NCBI GenBank assembly: GCA_963978895.1 | Contig: OZ022247.1 | Span: 8,484,947 to 8,548,946 of the forward strand | Direction: 5' to 3' | DNA from: Erpobdella octoculata | Lineage: Eukaryota > Annelida > Clitellata > Hirudinida > Erpobdellidae | Length of the DNA: 64,000 nt | In this document: positions 1 through 23,035 of the stretch, one piece after another | Layout of the letters: each line of letters begins with the position of its first letter | How positions within the stretch are numbered: position 1 is the first letter of the stretch | The notes under the pieces: generated by a model | Seen by the model: the letters and a program-made list of their open reading frames with translations, nothing else | Told to the model about the DNA's origin: nothing | Databases searched by the model: none | Program-made: the position numbers and the translations under genes

Positions 1-123
1 TCATAATGCTTAATTTTTCTTCATAATGCCTAATTTTTTTTCATAATGCTTAATTTTTCTTCATAATGCTTAATTTTTCTTCATAATGCTTAATTTTTCT
101 TCATAATGCCTAATTTTTCCTCC
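1..123. repeat. 20-bp minisatellite at the window edge
   Basis: About six head-to-tail copies of a roughly 20-bp unit, tcataatgcttaatttttct, with one or two substitutions per copy (aatgcc in place of aatgct). The array is cut by the left edge, so its full length is unknown. No coding potential. Confidence 0.9.
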
Positions 124-2021
124 CAAACTAGCAAAAATAGCCTAATCCTTAATTTTGTCTACCAAAATTGCTCAAATAGCTGATGATTGAAGGGAAGGGG
201 AGGTAATCATAAGTACATTTTCAGAAAAATCTTAAAACTTTGACACTTTCTTGTTCCAAAATCGCTTATAACCGAGAACGAGGTATTCGTAAGTTCTTTT
301 ATAATTTTTTTTTCTCAAAAACTTCTACATTTGTTGACCTCAAATAGTTGATGATTGGGGAGGAGGTAGTTGTAGGTAATTTTTTTTAAAATTCTACATT
401 TATTGTCTTCAAATAACTGATGACTAGATAGGTACTTTAAAAAAAATCAAATTTTTTTAGGGGGCCACTTTAAAATCATGGCGCCCCACTTTAATGGCAG
501 AAAAAAACCCACTTAAAAATCAAGAGAAATCCTCTACAACATCAGAGGTGCCAATTTCAAAGTCAAGAGGAGCCTACTTCAAAATCGAAGAGGGAGGCAA
601 AAGGCAAGAGATCCCCTGTTCTCCCTATATGACGTCTTTGTTTTTGATTAAAGCTTTCCATAAAAGAAACTTTTACAAATTCACTTGATTTTTGAAAATT
701 TTATATTTTGGCATTAAAAAGAACAAACTCAGAGTGCACATTCAGACTATTATCAAAACCAGGGTCTTTACTTAGAGTTGTTTACGATTTTTCGATGAAA
801 TTTAGAATTTTTTATTAATACAAATTTAATGCTTTGAAAAAATGAAGAAAACAAAGTTTTTGAAGAACATGTATACTTAAAAAAACAATAAAATAGTAGA
901 AATTTGAAATTTGGATGAAAAGAAGAAATACGAAAATGAATATAAACTGAAATAGTATCTGGTTTCATTCAAAAATGGATATTTGGATTGTGAAGATAAT
1001 GGGAAACTCTATGGTTGGATGCTATTAGGGAAATAAGGTTCACAAATGACAATTCTGTTAGAGATGAAATTGAAAACAATCGCTTTGTTCTAATATGTTG
1101 GATGTGTTAGGTTAAAAAACAGCGTGGGATACTTTTTCAAACTCAACTTCGGTGTGCGAAAATGGTAATATTTTAATTTTGGTGTCACCCGGTGCGGACC
1201 CTACCTCCTAGTGATGGCACTGCTCCACATTATCAATTCAATGGATTTTAAATTTTTATATTAACTTCATCTTGTTTGCCTGTTTGGGGCATGTGTTGAT
1301 ATCTTTTGACGGTTAAAATTTTGAAATCCAGCTAAAATTTGGCGTATTGAATTGTTGTCTATTCTATTAAATTTTCAGATCGATTGGAAAAACTTTAAAT
1401 ACTTTAAAAACTTTAAATACTTTAAAAACTTTATAAATACTTTAAAAACTTTAAATACTTTAAAAACTTTAAATAAAAAAAAATTTAAATAGTTAAAATT
1501 TAAGAAAATTACAAATTTTTGTTAAAGAACCATCAGTTTAAAGTTAATTCAAAAAAAGCAACAATTTGTTTTTCAAATCAAGAATTTAAATAAAAAACTA
1601 TGTTTTTTTTTTCATATTTATTCGAAATTTTCTTATATTTTCTATCCTCACACACTTCACATATCAATTATTTAGAAGAGTCAGTTTTTATATTTGAAAA
1701 AAAAAATGATTTGCAAAAAATTTTAAACTGCATAATTACAGAATATAAAAGGTTTGTAAAAGAGCAAAGTTTTTATTTTACTGTTTTCTTGTTTATGCAT
1801 AACTTTTTTATAAAAAGATATTAATTATTTTGTAATGATATTGAAAGTAGTAACTTATAAGAATGAAGTATTTTTTAGCAATAAATGTTTTATTCCATGC
1901 AGTTTGCAAAACACAATTTAATTGATATTTTATTCTCGAACTGATTAAAAACTGTCTTTCATCTGTTTATTTTTTTTTTATCCTTAAAATGATGTTTAAA
2001 AATTTTACAATTTCTATGCAG
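124..2021. other. Non-coding stretch, probably a WDR17 intron
   Basis: AT-rich sequence left of the first recognisable WDR17 exon. I found no exon matching the WD repeats that should precede it. Positions about 1391-1472 hold a short tandem repeat of roughly 17 bp (aaaactttaaatacttt). Around 1180-1235 there is a GC-richer patch (cccggtgcggaccctacc) that looks like an old dispersed repeat I cannot name. The open frames near 494, 768 and 1600 are low-complexity and show no domain. Confidence 0.5.
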
Positions 2022-12939
<10,918 letters not shown>

Positions 12940-13841
12940 GACTTAACTGAATTATTGGGAATTTCATCTAATTTTTTACAAGCGTTCATTGCATTTTTTT
13001 TTTATAAAACATATGTTTACAGAATTTTATATTTATGGGAAATACATGTTTACAAAAAGTACATATTTATAAAAAGTACATGTTTCTAGAAAGTAAATGT
13101 TTATAGAAAGTACATGCATGCTTCACAAATGTTACATGTTTATAGGCTTGCTTTTGCTCATTTTAAATGTGTTAGAATGTTTTTAGAACTGTAAACACAG
13201 TCACCTTTCTTGAGTTTTGTATATGACAATATTTATACCGATCATGAACGGGTATACAGCGCAACATCTGAGCAATCAACAAAGATGAAAATAACATACG
13301 ATCATAGGTTACCAGTTAAGCTCATTACTAAAATATTGGTTCAAACTCACGCAAACATTTAAATTTGTTGCAGCAAAATCCTTTTGATCAGGTGAATGAT
13401 GAAATAAAAGAGCATAAACTTTGTAGGTTGTACAGCAATTTTAAAAATTAGCTGGAGTTGAGCCGTTTTTGGATGAGTCGCTACCGACTCTGACGAGTTA
13501 TTACTGCCAAAAAGTCATCAGCTCAGCTAGTCACCAACAACTAGCTGCCCTCCAACTTTAGTCCCTTCTCAACTTGATGCCATCTCAAGAAGTAGCTGTC
13601 TTCCATAATCTATGAGCTTGCTGTTTGCAAAGTTGTGCTTATTTAAACTCTCAAAAAAACATTTATTTATTGAATTTGTGATTATTTATTGCACATAAAA
13701 TTACATTGGTTGTTTATAAATTTGAAAAAATTAAAACTCTTACATCAATGAACAGAGAAAGGAAATCCATACAGAAAACAAAACATGTAAAATAAATATC
13801 GAAAAACTAAAAATTATGCAATTAATTAACATACAGTGGAC
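12940..13841. other. Intergenic between WDR17 and the LRR gene
   Basis: Both flanking genes end here (tail to tail). It holds short AT-rich repeats around 13010-13145 (variants of aaagtacatgtttat). No gene is supported. The two poly(A) regions must lie here, but several AATAAA-like sites exist and I cannot choose between them. Confidence 0.6.
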
Positions 13842-16800
13842 TTAATCTAACAGCATACCGTCCCATTTGTTCAGAGAAGCTTTAAATTTTATTTGAGATG
13901 TAAAAACATCGGAAAACTGTCCTTGAACAATGTCTGATTTCCTACTAGAAAAAATCGCTTTGCATGATTTCTTGACAGGAGTCGCATGTGCGTCTGACGG
14001 TTTGTAGTAAAACTTTGGGTCAACTTCAGGGTCTGAAATAATAAATGTTTTTGGTATTTGAAGTATTAATTTCCAAAATGAACCAGAAGAAATTTATAAT
14101 TATTATAACCGGTTTATAATACAAAGCTTGCATGTAAAATTTTAAGCAGACTGGATTTCATCAAACCTTAAACCTTCTATTAATTATATTTGTAAGGGTG
14201 ATTGAACAACATGTCCTGGTCAAAATGTTCACAGTTGGCAGTTTAGTCCCATAAAAATTATTAACATTATTTTTAGAATGTTTTTTGCCTTAAAATTTAA
14301 TTTTGTTTTCTCTTCCCAAAATAGTTTTAACAGGACTGCGACACAAATTAATTTTTTATTTCAGTCTAATCTTTGAAATTATTTAAACATTTAAGACTTG
14401 GATTTCATTTTCTCTGCAGCATAGTCGTTGGCCATATATGACATTTCTAATGTGGTGAGGATGAATTCTCTAAATATAGAGCTTTAGCAAGCATTTCTAT
14501 AACATATCAATTTAGATATTCAAATAAGCAGACATTGTAATTTTTACAATCTTTTTTTTAGGTAATGTAGCTATACTATCTCACCCATGCCTTTCTTAAA
14601 TGTGCCAATATTTTAAATAAACAAACAAAGATTTATCAAATTAAAAACCGATTTAAAAAACAGAAGTTTGACTCACTTGCCATCACGAGTTGGTTTTCGG
14701 GAGCAAGATCGAGATCAATGCAATCAGCAAACTGCTCTGATGGATCATGAACATCATCTCCATCAAAATGAAGACATTCATCAACCTTTTCTATTTCTGT
14801 GTTTTCGTATATTTGACTAGATGATTCATTGACATGAAGTGGAATTGTTGATTTCGAAGCTTTATTTTCAAATTCGGGTTCATCCCAGTTGAAGTCATTT
14901 GATTTATTAACTGACTTGATGGGTGAACCTTGAAAAACAGTCTGTTCATTATCTACCTGATGTGATGGTTCATGTTCAGATTCGGGATCATCCCAGGTGA
15001 AGTCACATGATTTATAAATTGACTTGACAGGTGAACCTTGAGAAACAGTTTCTTCATTATCAACTCGATGATCACTTTGATCGATCGTTTTGCAGCAGGA
15101 GCTTTCGCTGTCATCAAAGCTGAAGAAATTAAAAAAAATAAAGATCATGTCCATTTTATTTTCTAAACCAATTGGAAGATTACCTTAAATCTGAAATTAT
15201 GCAACTGGTCTCTTCTATACAATCATCATCACTCCAATTTTCATCACTGAATTTCTCATCTGTCTACGTATTATAATATCACAAATCTATAGGCGATCAT
15301 CCGAAATGATTTCCAAATAAATACATTTCAATAAGAATGCTATTTTCATTTAAATTACCTGAGTTTTAATCTTTGAACCAACAGAATTCAGCAATGCAGA
15401 CTTCAAAAAGCATGGAATATTTTCCAAACAAACGGTAAATTTATTCTGAAAACAAGCAAACTTATTCAAAAACTCTAATTTATTCTATGCCAAGGCAGGG
15501 TTGGTCAATGCCCTATATTGAGAAAAATATACTTATTTGCCATATATTTAAATTTATAGCAACACAAATATACAATCAATCAAATGGAAAAATTCCACAG
15601 TTAGCACATTTTTTCCAATGTTTGAGAAATTCTTTTGGTACAATATTATTAAATCCCTTATTGAACTGGTATTCATTATGTCTCTTGATGGGTTTTTGTT
15701 AAGTTAGAAGATGTCTCCCTATCATCAGACTGTGGTTGGAAATTGGCAATGTCAACAAATTTCTAACTTTCAACATGAATCAAAATTTGACTTAGACTCC
15801 TTTTAATATCACTTGGGTGTGTGTGTGTGTGTGTGTGTGGTGTGTGTGTGGACCACTACTTGGTATCTTTAACAACTTTTTACATAATTATTTCTTAGCT
15901 AACCAAACTTAAATGTTCTTATTAAACCAATTAACTTTTGAAAAATTAGGACCTTGAGTTGGCCATTCATGACTAAAAAAACTTCTAAAAAACTCAGCAA
16001 TGTTGGCGCTAAAAGGCTTAATGTAATTCAATCATGATTTTTTTGCATTCATTTGACATTCTAATTATGTAGACATTTAAAACTTGAAAACCAAAAAATA
16101 AAAACCATTACAATAAAATTAAAAAAAAACCTATTAAATATAAATAATCTTGAATCCTGTGAAAATTTGATGGCTTCTATTTTTTCACTTATTCCACCTC
16201 TCCATTAAATCTTTATCAGATTCGAAAAAAATATCTAAGAAAGATTTTTTTTTAATTAAAAAGTTGTCACACACCTGGTAAACATCTAAGTAAATAAGAT
16301 GATTCAAGTTCTCAAGAACATTTGGAAATTCCCAGATTTCATTATAAGAAAGATCACATGTGCTGAGGTTCTTTAGAAGAGAAAAAGAGTCTGGCAGTTC
16401 TGAAAGCTATAGGCAAACTTTCAATGTAACTAACTGATTCTGGTTTAAATATTAATGAAATCATTTGAAATTAATCTGCTGTGACAACACGTTTACTAAG
16501 AACAGATCAACTTTCTTAAAAAGCTGCGACATTCACAAAAAAGTATTCTTCTTCTTATAAAAATAATAACCTTATTATACTTGATGTTAAAGAATTGTAG
16601 AGCAACAAGATCTCCAATCTTAGCAGGAAGACGGGTTAATTCATTGTCGTACAGGACTAGATATTTCAATTTATTAAGATTGCAAAAACTGTCCGGTAAT
16701 TGATGTAACTTATTAGATCCTGTAAAAAATTAATTTTCAATTTAGAATAATCCTTTTCAGCCAAATAAGAAATAATTGAAATAAAAAACAAACAAACCTA

Positions 16801-17838
16801 ACCAAAATCTAACCACTCAAGATGATGCAAGTTGCAAATGTCTTCAGGCAAACTTTGTAAGCCTACTCCGCTACACTCGAAGCGTGTTAAGAACCTGAGA
16901 GAAACCATAGAACTTGGAAGTACTTCTGACATGTTGTGCACAAAACAGGAGCTTCCAATATTTCCCATTTCCAGATTCATTAGATTGGGAAGCTTTTCAA
17001 AACAAGAGTGACTACCAAGTTCAGTCAAGAAATTTTTCTTTATAGTAAGAACTCTTAAAGCACAAGAAATGGATTCGTTGATTGAGATATCTTTTTTTAT
17101 TTTATTTTCATCGAGATACAACTCTTGCAATTTCGGCAAGAGAAACAGCCACTCTGGCACCTCAATCAACTCATTACACTTAAAATTACAAAGCTCAAGA
17201 TTATGACATTCTCTTAGTGAAGTCGGAATCTCTGTCAGAAAATTGTTGCTGGCCGAAACAACCTTCAAATCTTTCGAGAGTGGTAATCTGTCAGGGAATT
17301 GATTCAGATAATTATATGAGACGTCCAAAGATTGCAAAAGCCTTAAAAATCCTAAATTACTTGGAAGTGTTGAAATATTGTTCTTTGAAAGTTCCAAGAC
17401 TTTCAAATTTCTCATTCTCCCGATACTGGTTGGGATATCTTTCAACTGATTAGAGTTACACATGAAGCATTCTAGATTAATGAGATGGCCGATATCAAAC
17501 GGTAGTATTGAAATATTGTTGGACGATATGTCAAGGCACTTTAATGTTGGAACACGAATCAAGATAGCAGGAAATTCAAAAATACTGTTGTTGTCAAGTC
17601 TTAAACTTTCCAGGCAAGTAAAATTTGAAATAAATTTTGGCAAGCAGACAATACTGTAGTTTGACAAGTTAACTTCCTTGGAATTTTTGAGTTCTTTGCC
17701 GTCACAAGCAATTGCACTATCTTGAGTATGAGCTTTAAGTAATAAATCATCAGCTTGAAGTTTTAACCATTCTTCATTGCTGTTTCTTTGACCATTCCTA
17801 TTTTTAAAAATGCAAATGTGTGAACACCCAGACACCAT
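13842..17838 (-). CDS. Leucine-rich-repeat protein with acidic C-terminal tail
   Basis: Seven exons in transcript order: 17838-16803, 16719-16571, 16406-16275, 15445-15359, 15263-15184, 15119-14677, 14032-13842; all phases agree (705 residues plus TAA). Residues about 60-440 form LRRs of the LxxLPxxIxxLxxLxxLxLSxN type, as in short-LRR intracellular proteins such as SHOC2. The tail is acidic and low in hydrophobics and contains a duplicated block (FTWDDPE then FNWDEPE; DNEETV.QGSP then DNEQTV.QGSP). No membrane segment or kinase is seen. The ATG at 17838 is the first in frame, but an acceptor-like ttttag ends at 17866 and the frame stays open to 17865, so an upstream exon is possible. I do not recognise the orthologue. 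Probable scaffold role, by inference. Confidence 0.85.
15819..15850. repeat. (GT)n microsatellite
   Basis: About 32 bp of GT dinucleotide with one interruption, in the LRR-gene intron between 15445 and 16275. The rest of that intron shows nothing further. Confidence 0.9.
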
Positions 17839-17914
17839 CACTCCTTCTTTCCCACCTAGAAGTGCCTAAAACATTGTAACTAAAGTTAGCATGATAATTC
17901 ACGAATATTAGAGT

Positions 17915-18055
17915 TGTACCGGTTTGTTATCAGTATCGGCCGATTATTACCGATCGACCCTTATGCCATTGCCGATAATCAATATCAGCCGTTTAAAAAT
18001 CGGTATCGGCCTATTATCGCTACTGGCCCATAAGTGCTATAATTATTTTGCAAAA
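17915..18055. mobile_element. Fragment of a hAT-type element end
   Basis: Repeated cggccgattattaccgatcg-type motifs, with direct and inverted copies of tatcggcc, immediately upstream of the LRR gene. Similar motifs appear near 25660-25760, 39240-39320 and 50430-50520, suggesting a family spread through the window. No target duplication was found. Confidence 0.4.
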
Positions 18056-19354
18056 ATAATTTTAAGGGCTTTTGGCATGCACTGTCAATAGCCAATTGTG
18101 CTATTGACAGATCGTACAGTTTTTGATACACACTCTAAACACCTTACCTTTTTCCAAATTAAAATTTCTGTTGCTAATAAACTTATACAGTAATACCTCA
18201 CTTATACGACCCTCAGTTATGCGACTTTTGTGCTTATACGACCTAAAAATTACGCACAAATTAAAATTTCCTATCTCTTTCCTACTAATTTGTTTCGCGA
18301 CTTACTCTGTAACACGACTAACGACCTTGTCTCTGTGGCCTTATTTGTATATTTAATTCACTTATGCGACCTGCAGTAGATAAAAGCCCTTGAAATTGTA
18401 TTTATGTTGAATGGAAATCAGTGGGGTTTTGTTAATTTTTCCATTTCTTTGAACAGTCTGCTTATCAGTAACCAATAAAAAACTAAAACGGTTCCCTGCC
18501 AGGCAATACTTATGCAACTCTACTTAACTTTATTCTGCAGTCTTTCTAATTTGACTGACAATGATCTAGGATTTTATATCAAATTACTTATTGATTGTGA
18601 TAATTAAGCAATGTCTAATAAGCAGAAGATTCTGACTATAAAAGAGCATATAGATGTAATAAAAAGGAATATAAAAAAGAAACTGTAATAAACATAGCAA
18701 AATAAATTGGCATTGGCAAGACTCAAGTTCAGAGGTAAAGATAACATTTTGTCACAATGGGATAGCGGAGAGTCCTCTGACAACAAAATTTCAGCTGCCA
18801 AACGTTACTCTTCATACAATGAAGTTGATGACAGTTTTTTCGACTGGTTTTGTGGTAGTCGATCAAAAAATTTGCTGATTAATCCAACAGAATTTGGACT
18901 TCTGTTTGATAATCACAACCTGCATTACAACTTCTATGGGCATTGTCTCTCTGGTCAGACTGTTGATCAGACAACATGAACATCTGATCATGCTTCTCCA
19001 TTCTTAGGAAAATCATTAGCATGAGCAGATCTTGTCCCATCCTTAAAAGAAACACACTCCTCACATATCTCATTCGACCACATATCGACTGTCGCAACTC
19101 CGCACTTGTCTTACAACAACCTCACGACTCAATCGCCTTTAGTTTGCTATCAATACTGCTGCCAAATGAACACCAACACAAAGAAGTTATGCAGAGAAGG
19201 ACATCACAAATGAGATGGTCTTAAAACAGCTGAAGCAGCCAAGATGGGTCTTGTGAATTATCTAATAACTTTTTAACTATAATAGTTACAGTATTGATTT
19301 TTGTTATTTAAAATCTAATAGCCTTTATCTAAGATATATCAAAAGATTCATATA

Positions 19355-20968
19355 TCTATATATATAAAAGAACATGTCCTGACTGACTGACTGACTGACT
19401 GACTGACAGATGACTGACTGATAATCAACGCCGAGCTCAAACGCCTCATCCTAGGAACGTGAAATTTGGAACTTATATTACATTTATAGCGTAAACATCC
19501 GCTAAGAAAGGATTTTTGAAAATTTTGCTCCTGAGGGGAAAAAACTGGAAAACAAACTTTTTTCTAAAACAATGTATATCTCGAAAACCAAAAATGAGGA
19601 GATTTTGAAATTTGGTATATAGATTCTTTTTGAAAAATAAAAAGATACGTGTTTCACCATTTTTTGAAAATTCGGTTTCCCGGACCTCAAATGTGGGTTG
19701 GAAAATTGGGTTATTTAATTTTTAAAGTAGCTTCTACTCAAAAACTGTTAATGCTACAGGAGTAAAAATTAGTATTTAGTTTCTACTCCAAAAATAATGA
19801 AATACGTGTTTTAGCATTTTTTGAAAATTTGATTTCCAGGATTTCAAATGTGGGGTGGAAAATAGGGTTATTTGTTTTTTAAAGTAACTGCTACTCAAAA
19901 ACTGTAAATACCACAGATGTAAAAATTAGTATTTAGTTTCTATTCTAAAAATAAAGATATACGTGTTTCACCATTTTTTTTATAAATTTGGTTTCCAGGA
20001 CCTTAAATTTGGGCTGGACAATAGGATTACTTGGTTATTAAAGTAACTGATACTCAAAAACTGTGAATGCTACAAAAGTAAAAATTAGTATTTAGTTTCA
20101 ACTCTAAAAATAATGATATACGTGTTTCACTATTTTTTGAAAATTTGGTTTTCAGGACCTCAAATGTGGGGTGGAAAATTGGGTTCCTTGGTGTTTAAAG
20201 TAACTGCTACTCAAAAACTGTAAATGCTACAAAAGTAAAAATTAGTATTTAGTTTCTACTCTAAAAATAAGGATATATGAAATTTTGGTTTTCATGATCT
20301 CAAATGTGGGGTGGAAAAAGGTTTCTTTGGTTTTTAAAGTAACTGCTACTCAAAAACTGTGAATGCTACAGATGTCAAAATTAGTATTTAGTATTTACTC
20401 AAAAAATAATGATATAAGTGTTTCAACATTTTTTAAAAATTTGGTTTCCAGGACCTCAAATGTGGGGTGGAAATAAGGGTTATTTGATTTCAAAATAACT
20501 GCTACTCAAAAACTGTAAGTGCTACAAATGTAAAAATTAGTATTTTGAAGTTTTGTGCCGGTTAAAAGTAGCTAAGTCCAGTTTATCACCGGTTGGGCCA
20601 AGCCGTTGTTTTAGAGTCTTCACACGGGCCAGGCCAAACCTTAAATCAAAGTGGGACGGGCCGAGGTTTTTCACCAAGTATATAGATATTTTAGTGATTT
20701 TAGGGTCTTCAGTTGGGCCGGGCCAAACCTGAAGTCAAGGTGGGACGGGCCGAAGTTTTTCATCAAGTATATAGAACTTCTAGGCCTGTAAGAATGGGCC
20801 GGGTCTAATTCAAACGGGCTGTTCCGGGCCACCAGTTTAGGTTTTTAAAACGGGCTGGGCTAAGTTGTCGACGGGCCGAGCCGAGACCTAAAAAATTGAT
20901 CTCTACTATGGATGCACGGTTCAAACTCTCTTATTTCATGCGAGCGAAGCCGCTACGGGCACTGCTAG
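19355..20968 (+). mobile_element. Non-autonomous Helitron, tandem copy 1
   Basis: Starts TCTATATATATAAAAG and ends in CTAG, flanked by A (19354) and T (20969): the rolling-circle Helitron signature, with no target duplication. After a (GACT)n block it contains about six tandem units of about 158 bp, each with a tttccaggacctcaaatgtg core, then a GC-rich segment rich in ggccgggcc (about 20580-20890), then the 3' end with a short hairpin (AGCG/CGCT) before the CTAG. No Rep/helicase gene is present. It lies inside the pogo-like relic. Confidence 0.85.
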
Positions 20969-20970
20969 TA

Positions 20971-22722
20971 TCTATATATATAAAAGAACATGTCCTGACT
21001 GACTGACTGACTGACTGATGACTGACTGATAATCAACGCCGAGCTCAAACGCCTCATCCTAGGAACGTGAAATTTGGAACTTATATTACCTTTATAGCGT
21101 AAACATCCGCTAAGAAAGGATTTTTGAAAATTTTGCTACTGAGGGGAAAAAACTGGAAAACAAACTTTTTTCTAAAACAATGTATATCTCGAAAACCAAA
21201 AATGAGGAGATTTTGAAATTTAGTATATAGATTCTTTGTGAAAAATAAAAAGATACGTGATTTACCATTTTTTGAAAATTCGGTTTCCCGGACCTCAAAT
21301 TTGGGATGGAAAATTGGGTTATTTGGTTTTTAAAGTAGCTTACACTCAAAAACTGTTAATGCTACAGGAGTAAAAATTAGTATTTAGTTTCTACTCCAAA
21401 AATAATGAAATACGTGTTTTAGCATTTTTTGAAAATTTGGTTTCCAGGACTTCAAATGTGGGGTGGAAAATAAGGCTAATTGTCTTTTATAGTAACTGCT
21501 ACTCAAAAACAGTAAATACCACAGATGTAAAAATTATTATTTAGTTTCTTTTCTAAAAATAAAGATATACGTGATTCACCATTTTTTACAAATTTGGTTT
21601 CCCGGACCTCAAATGTGGGTTGGAAAATTGGGTTATTTGGTTTTAAAAGTAGCTTCTACTCAAAAACTGTTAATGCTACAAAAGTAAAAATTAGTATTTA
21701 GTTTCTACTCTAAAAATAATGATATACGGGTTTCACAATTTTTTGAAAATTTGGTTTCCAGGACTTCAAATGTGGGGTGGAAAATAGGGTTATTTGGTTT
21801 TTAAAGTAACTGCTACTCAACAACTGTAATTGCCACAGATGTAAAATTAATACTTAGTATCTACTCAAAAAAAAGATATACGTGTTTCATCATTTTTTGG
21901 GTTATTTGGTTTTTAAAGTAGCTGCTACTCAAAAACTGTTAATGCTAATGAAGTAAAAATTAGTATTTAGTTTCTACTCCAAAAATAATGAAATACGTGT
22001 TTTAGCATTTTTTGAAAATTTGGTTTCCAGGATTTCAAATGTGGGGTGGAAAATTGGGTTATTTGTTTTTTAAAGTAACTGCTACTCAAAAACTGTAAAT
22101 ACCACAGATGTAAAAATTAGTATTTAGTTTCTATTCTAAAAATAAAGATATACGTGTTTTACCATTTTTTTTTAAATTTGGTTTCCAGGACCTCAAATGT
22201 GAAATGGAAAAAGGGTTATTTGATTTTAAAATAACTGCTACTCAAAAACTGTAAGTGCTACAGATGTGAAAATTAGTATTTTGAGGTTTTGTGCCGGTTA
22301 AAACTAGATGAGTTCAGTTTATCACCAGACGGACGGGCCAAGCCGTTATTTTAGGGTCTTCATTCATACGGCCTTGCCCAAACCTTAAATCAAGGTGGGA
22401 CGGGTCGAGATTTTTAACCAAGTATATAGACATTTTAGTGATTTTAGGGTGTTCAGACGGGCCGGGCTGAACCTGAAGTCAAGGTGGGACGGACTGAAGT
22501 TTTTCATCAAGTATATAGAACTTCTAGGCCTGTAAAAACGGGCCGGGCCCATATTAGACGGGCCGTGCCGGGCCAGGAATTTCGGTTTTTGAAACGGGCT
22601 GGGCCAAGTTGTCGACGGGCCGAGCCGAGACCTAAAAAATTGATCCGTGCAGTACTCTACTATGTATGCACGGTTCAAATTCTCTAATTTCATGCGAGCG
22701 AAGCCGCTACGGGCACTGCTAG
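20971..22722 (+). mobile_element. Non-autonomous Helitron, tandem copy 2
   Basis: The same family as the copy to its left, separated by only two bases (TA). TC start at 20971, CTAG at 22719-22722, flanked by A and T. The internal 158-bp repeats differ in number and include a deletion near 21890-21905. A few substitutions separate the two copies in the first 300 bp, so they are not identical duplicates. The 3' 90 bp also match closely. Confidence 0.85.
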
Positions 22723-23035
22723 TCTATGATAAATCTGGACTTTGTAATTTGACATTAAACTGAGACGCTCCTTGTAGATTACGACCTCAGCACAGAAAGC
22801 ATCATCACAGACATGGATGAAATGATGTCAGGCGAACTAATATTTGACACACTCACATAGGTGTGTATTTGAAACTACTACTTTCATTTTGAACTGTGCT
22901 GATTGCTTTAGTTTATCTCTAATATTTATTGTCGTTTTTTAGAATAATTCTCATTTCGATTACAGACTTACTCTCTGAATCACAATTGGATGTTATATGC
23001 TTATTAGACAACAATATAAGCTAGGCAGTCGCATA

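Larger units (their letters stand above)
18188..23035 (+). mobile_element. pogo/Tigger-type transposon relic split by two Helitrons
   Basis: The left end at about 18188 reads cagtaatacctcacttatac, the Tigger style of terminus; agttatgcgact just inside recurs in inverse at about 23025 (agtcgcataact), taken as the right end. After removing the two Helitrons the element is about 1.5 kb. Transposase traces: an ATG at 18611 opens a frame with the IKEHIDVIKR-like start of the pogo helix-turn-helix, soon stopped; 18709-18960 resembles the CENP-B DNA-binding half (VDDSFFDWF); 22780-22860 gives an acidic C-terminal tail. Frames are broken in several places: a dead copy. Confidence 0.6.
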
